DNA from: FEN-1322 sp041663425
Lineage (GTDB): Bacteria; Omnitrophota; Gorgyraeia; 2-01-FULL-45-10
DNA: 64,000 nucleotides
Reading direction: 5' to 3'
Assembly: GCA_041663425.1 (NCBI GenBank)
Contig: JBAYMS010000002.1
Span: 1 to 64,000, forward strand
In this document: in pieces, positions 35,728-44,268 of the stretch
Layout of the letters: the number at the start of each line of letters is the position of its first letter
Position numbering within the stretch: position 1 is the stretch's first letter
Position numbers and translations under genes: made by a program
The notes under the pieces: generated by a model
The model's input: the letters and a program-made list of their open reading frames with translations, nothing else
The model's database searches: none
What the model was told of the DNA's origin: nothing

Positions 35728-36369
35728 GTGGAATTTATTAAAAGTTTACTCGATCTCGCAATCCATTTTGATAAGCACCTGAATGCGATGATCCAGAGCT
35801 TCGGGGGCTGGTCCTATCTGGTGCTTTTCGTGATCATTTTCGCAGAAACGGGCCTGGTCGTTACGCCGTTCCTCCCGGGAGATTCGATGATATTTGCCGT
35901 AGGGACATTCGCCGCAATGGGATCGCTGGACGTAGCGTGGCTTTTTGCAGTGCTTGTGAGCGCCGCGATCATCGGAGACAGCGTAAATTATGCGATCGGA
36001 AAATTTATCGGCGAAAAGGCTTTTCACATGAAGAATTCCAAAATATTTAAAAAAGAATACCTCGACAAGACCCATAAATTTTATGAAAAATACGGCGGCA
36101 AAACTATAATACTGGCGAGATTCGTCCCGATAGTGCGGACGTTTGCGCCGTTCGTCGCCGGCGTAGGCATTATGAGTTATAGAAAATTCTTTGCCTATAA
36201 TATTATCGGCGGTATTTTGTGGGTAGCAGTATTCCTCTACGGCGGATATTTTTTCGGTAACATGCCAGTCATAAAAAATAATTTTTCGATAGCGATATTC
36301 GCGGTAATAATACTCTCTATATTACCCATAGGGGTCGAATATTGGAAACACAAAAGAACGAAAAAATAG
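35728..36369 (+). CDS. DedA-family membrane protein
   Basis: A 213-residue inner-membrane protein. The DedA signature is clear: ETGLVVTPFLPGDSMIF, GDSVNYAIGKFIG, and the arginine helix ARFVPIVRTFAPFVAG. Recent work in other bacteria links members to recycling of undecaprenyl phosphate or other lipids across the membrane, which suits the neighbouring uppP. Start is GTG 35728 after AAAGGAG. Its end overlaps the cheR gene by 28 bases. Confidence 0.9.
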   Translation: MEFIKSLLDLAIHFDKHLNAMIQSFGGWSYLVLFVIIFAETGLVVTPFLPGDSMIFAVGTFAAMGSLDVAWLFAVLVSAAIIGDSVNYAIGKFIGEKAFHMKNSKIFKKEYLDKTHKFYEKYGGKTIILARFVPIVRTFAPFVAGVGIMSYRKFFAYNIIGGILWVAVFLYGGYFFGNMPVIKNNFSIAIFAVIILSILPIGVEYWKHKRTKK

Positions 36370-37832
36370 TTTTTCCGGAAGATCTTAAAGAGCAATTTAA
36401 AGATCTTGTGAATTCGCGCTGCGGATTATATTTTAAAGACTACGACCTGAAAGACCTCGAGTTCGCCCTGACAAACCGCATAAAAGAACTCGGCCTTGAT
36501 TCAGCGCATGCTTATTACAACATACTGACATTATCCGAAAAGAAAGAGGATGAATTCAGGGAACTTCTCAATCTTCTCACCGTAAAGCATACCTACTTTT
36601 TCAGGAATGAGCCGCAGTTCAAAGTCCTGAAAGAAAAAATACTCCCTGATCTGATGTCTCGCAAGAAGACTATTCGTATATGGAGCGCTGGCTGCGCTAC
36701 CGGCGAAGAGCCGTATTCCATTGCCATGATAATAAAAGATATGTTATCCGCCTATGAAGGATGCAGCGTCGAGATAGTTGCTACCGATGTGTCTACGAAA
36801 GCCATTGAGAATGCGCAGCGCGGTATTTATGGTGCAAATTCTATGAGGCTCGTTGATGATGAGCATAGAAAAAAGTATTTTACCGAAGAACACAATCCGT
36901 CGCTTGGCCTAAGATATGCGATAAAAGACGCGATAAAAAATATGGTAAATTTCGCATATTTCAATCTGATGGAAAATACGTATCCCGGAGATTTCGATAT
37001 AATCTTCTGCCGTAACGTCGTTATATATTTCGAACTTAGCACTACCATTTCCGTAATGAATAAATTTGCTGATAGTCTTAAGGAGGATGGGTATCTGTTT
37101 ATAGGTTATTCAGAGAGCCTTCAGTTCATATCCGACAAATTTAAGATGGAAAGCCGGGAGGATGCTATTTTTTATACGAAGGCCGGGGATGTCAGGATCT
37201 CGTCGTGTGTCGCAGGCTACAAAGGGCCGAAGCCGCGGAAAATGGAAAGCATTATCGAGGAAATCTCCGAAGCTGAGGTTGAGGCCGGTTCGCAGGAAAA
37301 ATGGGCTAAAGTAATAACATCGGCTAAGCTTAAAGATATCCTTGTGCAGGCGATCGAAGCTATGTTTTTAAAGAAATATCAGGAAGTGCTGAGCCTCGCA
37401 GAAGCCGGCCGCCTTATTGATGGGGATGCCGTAGAGTTTTATTATCTGGCCGCCGAGGTCAATTTAAATCAGGGTCATTTCGCCGATGCTAAAAAGAATC
37501 TCGATATAATCCTGGAAAAGAATGCTCTCTTCGCTCCCGCTTACTATCTTTTCGGGTCGCTATTCATAGAAGAGGGCAGGGCTGAGGATGCGGAAAAGAG
37601 TTTCAGGAAGGCTTTATACCTTGATGGCAAGTTCTTGCTGGCACATTTTGGGATAGCCAATATTTACAGGGATTTAGGCAGGATACACGATGCTATACGC
37701 GCATACAGAAATACCCTTAATATTTTGTCAAAATGTAAATCATATGATATAATTGCATACAGTGGCGGTTTTAACGCAACGACTCTTGCAAGTGTCTGTA
37801 GGAATAACTTGGAGCGTTTAAAAACGGCGTAG
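36342..37832 (+). CDS. cheR: CheR chemoreceptor methyltransferase with TPR tail
   Basis: Methylates glutamates on chemoreceptors. Residues about 1-275 are CheR: an N-terminal helical domain, VKHTYFFRNEPQF and the SAM-binding IRIWSAGCATGEEPYSIAM, then FDIIFCRNVVIYF. Residues about 350-490 contain two or three TPR repeats (FADAKKNLDIILEKN and AEKSFRKALYLDG), as in the TPR-tailed CheR group. The likely start is TTG 36342, within the DedA gene, preceded by AGGGG. First gene of the chemosensory module. Confidence 0.93.
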   Translation: METQKNEKIVFPEDLKEQFKDLVNSRCGLYFKDYDLKDLEFALTNRIKELGLDSAHAYYNILTLSEKKEDEFRELLNLLTVKHTYFFRNEPQFKVLKEKILPDLMSRKKTIRIWSAGCATGEEPYSIAMIIKDMLSAYEGCSVEIVATDVSTKAIENAQRGIYGANSMRLVDDEHRKKYFTEEHNPSLGLRYAIKDAIKNMVNFAYFNLMENTYPGDFDIIFCRNVVIYFELSTTISVMNKFADSLKEDGYLFIGYSESLQFISDKFKMESREDAIFYTKAGDVRISSCVAGYKGPKPRKMESIIEEISEAEVEAGSQEKWAKVITSAKLKDILVQAIEAMFLKKYQEVLSLAEAGRLIDGDAVEFYYLAAEVNLNQGHFADAKKNLDIILEKNALFAPAYYLFGSLFIEEGRAEDAEKSFRKALYLDGKFLLAHFGIANIYRDLGRIHDAIRAYRNTLNILSKCKSYDIIAYSGGFNATTLASVCRNNLERLKTA

Positions 37833-37854
37833 CATCCTTAAATCAAGGAGCCTA

Positions 37855-38319
37855 GTGCACTTACTGACATTCCTTTTGGCGGAGAAGGAATACGCTGTTG
37901 ACGTTGACAGCGTCCGCGAAGTAAGGCGTATAAAAACTATCATACCCATACCGAAGACTTTAGACTTCGTTGAAGGTGTCGTAAGTCTTCGCGGCAATGT
38001 CATTCCCATAATAAATTTACGCAAAAAGCTCGGCCTTCCCGGCCTGCAAAAATCAAATCTCAACAGAGTCCTGATGGTGGAATTGAATGACCATATTATC
38101 GGCATTGCTGTCGATAATGTTATTGGGGTTGTGTCTGTTGATGGATTAAATATCGAATCTCCCGACGAACTTCTTAAAGATGCCGCATATCTTAAAGGTG
38201 TTGCTAAATCCGGTCACCGTCTTATCCTGATAATAGATATTATGAGCTTATTGTCGGGCGAAGAGACTCTGGGGATTTCTGATATACACAAAAAGGTTGA
38301 GATCCGAAAGAAGGCCTGA
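37855..38319 (+). CDS. cheW: CheW adaptor, copy 1
   Basis: A 154-residue CheW that couples receptors to CheA. The fold's strands are seen as LTFLLAEKEYAVDVDSVREV, GVVSLRGNVIPIINLRKKLG and later HRLILIIDIMSLL. GTG 37855 has AAGGAG five bases before it. It is shorter and more basic than the second CheW next to it; two adaptors in one cluster may separate receptor types. Confidence 0.93.
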   Translation: MHLLTFLLAEKEYAVDVDSVREVRRIKTIIPIPKTLDFVEGVVSLRGNVIPIINLRKKLGLPGLQKSNLNRVLMVELNDHIIGIAVDNVIGVVSVDGLNIESPDELLKDAAYLKGVAKSGHRLILIIDIMSLLSGEETLGISDIHKKVEIRKKA

Positions 38320-38324
38320 AATTT

Positions 38325-38843
38325 ATGGATGAGCAGGATAAAGTAATAATAGAGGTCAGCGAAGAAGAATTTGAGGCCATGAGAGAGGTGAAGAAGACCG
38401 TCAGAGTGCTTTCTTTCTCTCTGGGCAGTGAGCATTATTGTATTGATATAACTGATGCCAAGGAGGTTTTCCGGCCTTCCGCCATTACCAAGGTGCCGAA
38501 TGCCCCGGCTTTCATTTTCGGGATCACCAATATTCACGGTGAAATAATACCTTTGATAGATATACGGTATTTTCTGGGCTTAGCCTCAAAGGAAGGGCTT
38601 GGCTCAACAAAGGTTATAGTTACTGATGTTATGGCAAGCCATGTAGGTGTTGTTGTCGATGAAGTTAATGAGGCCATTGACATCGAGGAGGATTCGATAC
38701 AGCCGCCGCTTGCTACTATCAAAGGCTCGCTTGCTGTTTTTACAAAAGGCCAGGTCCAGATCGGGAACGATATAATAGTTTTGTTGGATCTGAAAAAAAT
38801 ACTGAATTGCAAAGAAATGGAGAACTTAAAAAAAGGAGTATGA
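38325..38843 (+). CDS. cheW: CheW adaptor, copy 2
   Basis: A 172-residue CheW with an acidic N-terminal extension of about 25 residues (EVSEEEFEAMREV) before the CheW domain. Recognisable are VLSFSLGSEHYCIDI, FGITNIHGEIIPLIDI and DIIVLLDLKKIL. It starts 6 bases after the first cheW and is followed by the MCP gene after 1 base, so the three are co-transcribed. Confidence 0.93.
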   Translation: MDEQDKVIIEVSEEEFEAMREVKKTVRVLSFSLGSEHYCIDITDAKEVFRPSAITKVPNAPAFIFGITNIHGEIIPLIDIRYFLGLASKEGLGSTKVIVTDVMASHVGVVVDEVNEAIDIEEDSIQPPLATIKGSLAVFTKGQVQIGNDIIVLLDLKKILNCKEMENLKKGV

Positions 38844-38844
38844 G

Positions 38845-40725
38845 ATGGAGACCGCAGGACAAGTCAGGATTAGCATAAAGACTAAGTTGATTGTTATCTT
38901 TTTAGCCATAGCGCTTATACCGCTTGCGATTACAGGCTACATAGGGTATTCATCGGCTAAGGCGGCCCTGGAGAAAAGTTCCTTTGAAAGCCTGAAAGCT
39001 ATATCGGCCGCTAAGGAAGAATCTCTTATAAGATATATCAGGACTAAAGTAAAGGTCACAAAAGGTTTTGCGAGTGATATTTATATACGCGAAACGCTTG
39101 AAAAGATAGAGCAAGGTGGTCCAGACGCTTTAAGACTTGCGGGTGAACTCACAAAATATCTTGCCGAAGAAAAAGAACCTGTTGATGGCGATATAGACGT
39201 AACGCATGTAATCAATACGGATGGCAAAATAATAGCGTCCACAATAGCTGCGCGCATAGGCGAAGATGCTTCCCAGACAGATTATTTTACTGAAGGTAAA
39301 AAGGGGCTGTATATCAAAGATGCGTATCTTTCTACCGATAACGGTAAAGAGTCTTTCTCTGTTGCCATTCCCCTGAAAAAGAGAGATGGTGGCCAGATTG
39401 TGGGCGTGCTGGTCAACCGTTATCAAACAACGGAACTTAACAAAATACTTTCCGACAGGGAGGGTATGGGCGAGACGGGAGAGACTTATATAGTTAATAA
39501 AGATAGTTATATGATCACCGCTTCAAAATTTATAAAAGATGCATTTCTTAAACAGAAGGTTGACACCGATCCTGTCAAATTATACCAATCCGACAAACAG
39601 ACTATGTCGGGTGTTTATAAAGATTATCGTGGCCATGTAACCTTAGGTGCTTCACATGGAGCTATTTTTGACAAAGAGTTTGGTCTTGGATGGGTGGTCT
39701 TGGCAGAGATAGATGTAAATGAGGCGTTTGGCCCGGTAGCGAAGCTGCGAAGCATGATACTTTTAATGATACTGCTTGTTGCAATCACTATTACTTTTGT
39801 GGCTATCGTTATATCAGAGACTATGGTCAGACCAATAATTACATTGACTCAAGCAGCTAATAAAGCGGCTGGAGGCGATCTTACGGTAGCTATGTCGATA
39901 AAAAGTAATGATGAGATAGGGGTGCTGGCGAATAGCTTCAACATGATGGTCAGGAATTTAAGCGAAATATTATCAAAAGCTAAAGAAGCTGTCGGCCAGG
40001 TGACTTCCGGTTCAACCGAGATACTGTCTGCGAGCCAACAGCAGGCTTCCAGCGCACGCGAACAGTCGTCGGCTATAAATGAAACCACTTCTGCGGCTGC
40101 AGAGTTGTCAAAATCAGCTGAGCAGATAGGTGATAGTATAAAACAGGTTTCTCAGTCCGCTATTCATGCTTTGGCGGGCATGAGCAAGATTAAAGATGCT
40201 ATAGGCAAGACGAGCGACAAGATAACCTCCTTGAGTGAAAAATCTCAGCAGATAGGCAAGATCACGGAGCTTATAAATGATGTTGCCGATCAGACAAATC
40301 TTCTTGCCGTTAACGCTGCTATAGAAGCGGCAAGGGCAGGTGAACACGGGCGGGGATTTACAGTGGTTGCGGATGAGATACGCAAACTCGCCGACTCGAC
40401 TTCTAAATCGACCAAAGACATTACTGCTCTGATCGAGATCATCCAGCACGAGATGTCAAATGCGATAATGGCAATGGAGCAAAGCATAATAAGTGTGAAT
40501 GAGGAAGTTGCGTTATCCCAGGAATCGGCGGATAGCGCTAAAGAGATAGCGATGGGGGCCGCGCAGCAGGTGGCTGGTTCAAGACAGATCGCAGAGGCCA
40601 TGACGAGCATAAACGAGGCTATGAAACAGATCTCTGAGGGTGCCAGCCAGGCTCAGGCAGCCGCCAAGCAGCTGAATCTTTTAGCCAGCGAGGTCAGAGC
40701 GATCACCATTAAATTTAAGGTATAA
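38845..40725 (+). CDS. Methyl-accepting chemotaxis protein with dCache-like sensor
   Basis: A 626-residue receptor. Helix 1 (about residues 11-32) leads to a periplasmic sensor of about 265 residues of the double-Cache type (YIRETLEKIE, GKESFSVAIPL, GLGWVVLAEIDVNEAF), then helix 2 (about 302-325), HAMP (about 328-380), and a coiled-coil signalling domain with the hairpin tip DVADQTNLLAVNAAIEAARA. The C-terminus lacks the NWETF-type pentapeptide that tethers CheR and CheB. Strong AAAAGGAG site. The ligand is unknown. Confidence 0.94.
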   Translation: METAGQVRISIKTKLIVIFLAIALIPLAITGYIGYSSAKAALEKSSFESLKAISAAKEESLIRYIRTKVKVTKGFASDIYIRETLEKIEQGGPDALRLAGELTKYLAEEKEPVDGDIDVTHVINTDGKIIASTIAARIGEDASQTDYFTEGKKGLYIKDAYLSTDNGKESFSVAIPLKKRDGGQIVGVLVNRYQTTELNKILSDREGMGETGETYIVNKDSYMITASKFIKDAFLKQKVDTDPVKLYQSDKQTMSGVYKDYRGHVTLGASHGAIFDKEFGLGWVVLAEIDVNEAFGPVAKLRSMILLMILLVAITITFVAIVISETMVRPIITLTQAANKAAGGDLTVAMSIKSNDEIGVLANSFNMMVRNLSEILSKAKEAVGQVTSGSTEILSASQQQASSAREQSSAINETTSAAAELSKSAEQIGDSIKQVSQSAIHALAGMSKIKDAIGKTSDKITSLSEKSQQIGKITELINDVADQTNLLAVNAAIEAARAGEHGRGFTVVADEIRKLADSTSKSTKDITALIEIIQHEMSNAIMAMEQSIISVNEEVALSQESADSAKEIAMGAAQQVAGSRQIAEAMTSINEAMKQISEGASQAQAAAKQLNLLASEVRAITIKFKV

Positions 40726-40732
40726 AACTTAG

Positions 40733-42832
40733 ATGGTATTTGATAGGTCAAAATTTATCGGGCAATTTAAAGCGGAAACGCATGAGCATCTCCAGAACCT
40801 GACGAACGGACTTCTGAAGCTTGAAAAAATCCCTTCTGATCAGAAGCTGCTGGAAGCCATGATGCGCGAAGCTCATACCATTAAAGGTTCGGCGACTATG
40901 ATGGGGTATAACCGCATTGCTGACATAGCGCATGGCATGGAAGACGGCCTGGAGAAAGCGCTTAAAGGAAAGGCTGCGTTAAAGAAGAAGCATTTTGATA
41001 TTCTGCTTAAATGCGTGGACGCGATAGCGCCTCTTCTTGAGGATAAGATAACCTGGGAAGATAAGGGTGTGGCTAAACCGTATCCTGATAGTCTTTGTGA
41101 GGACATGGCGGCCGCGTTTTCTGAAAAAGACGACGCTGCTGAAAAAGCCGTAGACAAGCAAAAGACCGAGCAGGCAACGCCTCCAATATTTAAGCTTAGC
41201 GAAGAAAGCATGCGGGTAGACATAAATAAGCTCGACAACCTTATGAACCTTGCCGGTGAGCTGACTGTCTCGAAGGTTCGGCTCAATGAACTTATCAGGA
41301 ACCTTACAAATAAAGTTGAATCCTGCGTTTCGGATGCAGGCGTGAATACCCTTATTAAGGAATTAAATAAGGCAGATGATAATATATCGCTGGTAGCATC
41401 CAATATCCAGGACGAGGTAATGAAGGTCAGGATGGTGCCGGTCTCTTATCTGTTTAATCTTTTTCCACGCGCTATGAGGGAGTTGTCCAATGAGTCGGGT
41501 AAGGATGTTGATATAAGTATAGAGGGTGAAGATACGCATATAGATAAAGCGATCATAGATGAGATGAAAGATCCTATTATGCATATACTGAGAAACTCCA
41601 TCGACCATGGGATAGAATCCTCGGATGAGCGGGTGAATAAAAATAAACCGCGCGAAGGTAAGATAGGGCTTAAAGCTTATCAGGTGGGTGGCCAGGTAGT
41701 GATTGAAGTGTCGGATGACGGTAGGGGTATTGATCCTGCTAAGGTGAAAGAAATAATCGCAGCAAATAAACTTATCGATAAAGATAAACTGGACAATATG
41801 ACAGATGATCAAATATGCCAGCTTATATTTTTACCCGGTTTTACAACTAAGGGTTATGCGACCGAAATATCCGGACGGGGGGTCGGACTAGATGTTGTCC
41901 GTGATAGGGTGATAAAACTTAAGGGGTCTGTAGAGGTAGCATCATGCCGCGATATCGGAACTAAAGTCATGATGAAGCTGCCGCTTACGCTCGCTATCAC
42001 TGAATGTCTTCTTGTCGGCTCCGGAAGCGATAGATTTGCCATGCCTATAGATTCTGTCGTCGAGACGATACGTATTGAGCTTGGACAGATAAAAAGCGTA
42101 GAGACTCGGGAAGCTATTACGGTCAGGGGCCAGATAATGCCCCTTGTAAGGCTGTCCGATATATTTAATCTTCCTGCAAAAGGTATTGTGGAGCGTAAAT
42201 ATTCCTCTGTTGTGGTAGTGCAGGTCCTGGAAAAGAGAGCAGCTCTTATGGTGGATGCCCTGTTAGGGCGTCTTGATATAGTACGTAAGGCCTTAGGCGA
42301 CCCTCTTAAAAATATAAAATATATCTCAGGCGCAACTGTTCTTGGAGATGGTAAAGTCGTCCTCATACTTGATATTCCATCGATCATCGATTCGTTCGAG
42401 TCGGGTGCTGCTGTAAAGCGGCCTTTCGCGCCTCAAAAGAAATCCGAACAGTCTGAAAAGAAGAGACGGAAGACGATACTTCTGGCGGAGGATGCTATGA
42501 CTACAGCGATGCTTGAGAAGAGTATTCTGGAATCATCAGGATTTTCTGTGGTTATAGCAAAGGATGGACAGGAGGCTATAGAAAAAGCCATGCAGGAAAA
42601 ATTTGACCTTATAATTACCGACGTGTTAATGCCGCGAATGGACGGGTTTGAGCTAACAGCCGCGCTTCGAAAGGAGAAAGTTTATAAAGATGCGCCTATT
42701 ATAATAGTAACTACGCGGGAGAGCGATGCGGATAAGAGGCGCGGACTTGAAGCTGGGGCCGATGCTTATATATTAAAGAGCGAATTTACTTCAGAAGGTT
42801 TGCTGGATACTATCGAAAGACTGATAGGCTGA
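40733..42832 (+). CDS. cheA: CheA histidine kinase fused to a receiver
   Basis: A 699-residue hybrid kinase. In order: HPt domain with His48 in REAHTIKGSA, a linker without a recognisable P2 (CheY-docking) domain, the dimerisation helices, the ATPase with RNSIDHGIESSDER (N box) and GRGVGLDVV (G2 region), a CheW-like P5 domain, and a C-terminal receiver with Asp630 in IITDVLMPRMDGFEL. Such CheA-REC hybrids occur in pilus or alternative-function systems as often as in flagellar ones. It has the phosphoacceptor residues for both steps. Confidence 0.95.
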   Translation: MVFDRSKFIGQFKAETHEHLQNLTNGLLKLEKIPSDQKLLEAMMREAHTIKGSATMMGYNRIADIAHGMEDGLEKALKGKAALKKKHFDILLKCVDAIAPLLEDKITWEDKGVAKPYPDSLCEDMAAAFSEKDDAAEKAVDKQKTEQATPPIFKLSEESMRVDINKLDNLMNLAGELTVSKVRLNELIRNLTNKVESCVSDAGVNTLIKELNKADDNISLVASNIQDEVMKVRMVPVSYLFNLFPRAMRELSNESGKDVDISIEGEDTHIDKAIIDEMKDPIMHILRNSIDHGIESSDERVNKNKPREGKIGLKAYQVGGQVVIEVSDDGRGIDPAKVKEIIAANKLIDKDKLDNMTDDQICQLIFLPGFTTKGYATEISGRGVGLDVVRDRVIKLKGSVEVASCRDIGTKVMMKLPLTLAITECLLVGSGSDRFAMPIDSVVETIRIELGQIKSVETREAITVRGQIMPLVRLSDIFNLPAKGIVERKYSSVVVVQVLEKRAALMVDALLGRLDIVRKALGDPLKNIKYISGATVLGDGKVVLILDIPSIIDSFESGAAVKRPFAPQKKSEQSEKKRRKTILLAEDAMTTAMLEKSILESSGFSVVIAKDGQEAIEKAMQEKFDLIITDVLMPRMDGFELTAALRKEKVYKDAPIIIVTTRESDADKRRGLEAGADAYILKSEFTSEGLLDTIERLIG

Positions 42833-42854
42833 AAACTTACGAGAGGGGTAGTCT

Positions 42855-43226
42855 ATGGCAAAAAAAGTGCTTTTAGTAGAGGATAGTCCGTTAGACGCGG
42901 CCATGATAAAAGATATGATGTCAGAAGACGGGTTTGAGATGTATGTAGCTAACACAGTAAAAGAAGGATACGAAAAGGCTGTTCAGGTAAAGCCCGATCT
43001 GATATTGTTGGACCTGCTTTTGCCCGATGGTAATGGATTTGACCTGTGCGCGCGCATAAGAAAAGAAAGCGGTCTTGGCAATAATGTCCTGATAGTTATT
43101 GTAAGTATAAAAAGCGACAGGCAGGATATTGAAAAGGCATTTGAGTCTGGTGCTGACGATTATGTAATAAAGCCGCCCGCGCCCGAATTCCTTCTAAAAA
43201 AAATAAGACTATACATGCATCCGTAA
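42855..43226 (+). CDS. Single-domain response regulator
   Basis: A 123-residue receiver without an output domain. The acidic pocket (EDS), phosphoacceptor Asp53 (LILLDLLLPDG) and the lysine of VIKPP are present. It is placed between cheA and cheB, so it is likely the CheY-like output of this chemosensory system. GAGAGGGG precedes ATG 42855. Confidence 0.9.
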   Translation: MAKKVLLVEDSPLDAAMIKDMMSEDGFEMYVANTVKEGYEKAVQVKPDLILLDLLLPDGNGFDLCARIRKESGLGNNVLIVIVSIKSDRQDIEKAFESGADDYVIKPPAPEFLLKKIRLYMHP

Positions 43227-43235
43227 CGGAGAGAA

Positions 43236-44243
43236 ATGGGATCAGAAAAGATACGTGTTTTGATAGTTGATGATTCAGCTCTTATGAGGGAGGCCCTTCG
43301 TGTCATACTTGAAGAAGATCCTTCTGTAGAAGTTATAGGCATAGCAAAAGATGGGCGGGAAGGCGTAGAGAAAGCACTCGCCCTAAAACCAAACGTTATT
43401 ACCATGGATCTTAAAATGCCGGTAATGACGGGTCTTGAGGCTATTGAGAAGATAATGGAAGAGATGCCTATTCCTATTGTAGTAGTGAGCAGCATGGATA
43501 CGAGCGTTGTTGTGAAAGCACTTTCTATAGGTGCGATGGATTTTGTAGCTGTAAGCAATGATATAGATACTATTGCTAAAGAGCTTATAGATAAAGTAAA
43601 AATAGCGTCGAGAGTTAAGGCTATCAGGCGTTTTAAAGTTAAGCCGTATCGCGCAACATCAGAGCGTATTACGCGGGGTAAAGTGTCGAAGATAATAGTT
43701 GTGGGAGTGTCGACAGGCGGTCCGCAGGCGCTTCAGGAGATGCTTTCTAAGATTCCGGAAGATTTCTGTGCCGGGATCCTGATAGTCCAGCATATGTCCA
43801 AAGGGTTCATAGAGGGTCTTGCCGAATGGCTCAACGCATCTTCCTCTCTGGATGTGAGAGTAGCGAAAGCAGGTGACGAACTGAAACAGGGTTTAGCGCT
43901 CCTGGCTCCGGATGATTATAATATGTGCATAGGCAGAGATGGCGTAATAGTATTGAAAGAAAATATGCTGAAAACGGCGACGCATATTCCTTCAATAGAT
44001 GCTACCATGAAGTCTGCGGCAGAAAGTTATAGAGAAAATGCTGTCGGTGTTATCATGACGGGCATGGGCCGTGATGGAGTAGATGGGATCAGGGCCATTA
44101 AAGGAGCTGGAGGCACGACTATAGCGCAGGATCAAAATTCATCAGTGATATTCGGCATGAATAAAATGGCTATAGAAACAGGATGTGTGGACCGCATTGT
44201 CTCTATTTCCGAGATGGCAAAGGTGATAGCGGGGGTTGTGTGA
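43236..44243 (+). CDS. cheB: CheB methylesterase
   Basis: Removes methyl groups from receptors and deamidates glutamines; counterpart of CheR. A receiver with Asp58 (ITMDLKMPVMTG) is linked to the esterase, in which the triad is visible: Ser159 in GVSTGGPQ, His186 in IVQHMSKG and Asp280 in MTGMGRDGVDG. Length is 335 residues, typical. It closes the core chemosensory set, 9 bases after the preceding receiver gene. Confidence 0.96.
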   Translation: MGSEKIRVLIVDDSALMREALRVILEEDPSVEVIGIAKDGREGVEKALALKPNVITMDLKMPVMTGLEAIEKIMEEMPIPIVVVSSMDTSVVVKALSIGAMDFVAVSNDIDTIAKELIDKVKIASRVKAIRRFKVKPYRATSERITRGKVSKIIVVGVSTGGPQALQEMLSKIPEDFCAGILIVQHMSKGFIEGLAEWLNASSSLDVRVAKAGDELKQGLALLAPDDYNMCIGRDGVIVLKENMLKTATHIPSIDATMKSAAESYRENAVGVIMTGMGRDGVDGIRAIKGAGGTTIAQDQNSSVIFGMNKMAIETGCVDRIVSISEMAKVIAGVV

Positions 44244-44268
44244 AAGGCCGCAAAAATAAAGGTATAAT

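Noticed and set aside
44263..44268. TATAAT just before the giant kinase gene as a promoter
   Set aside because: It abuts the ATG directly, no -35 box is present, and AAAGG with normal spacing gives a simple ribosome-binding site.
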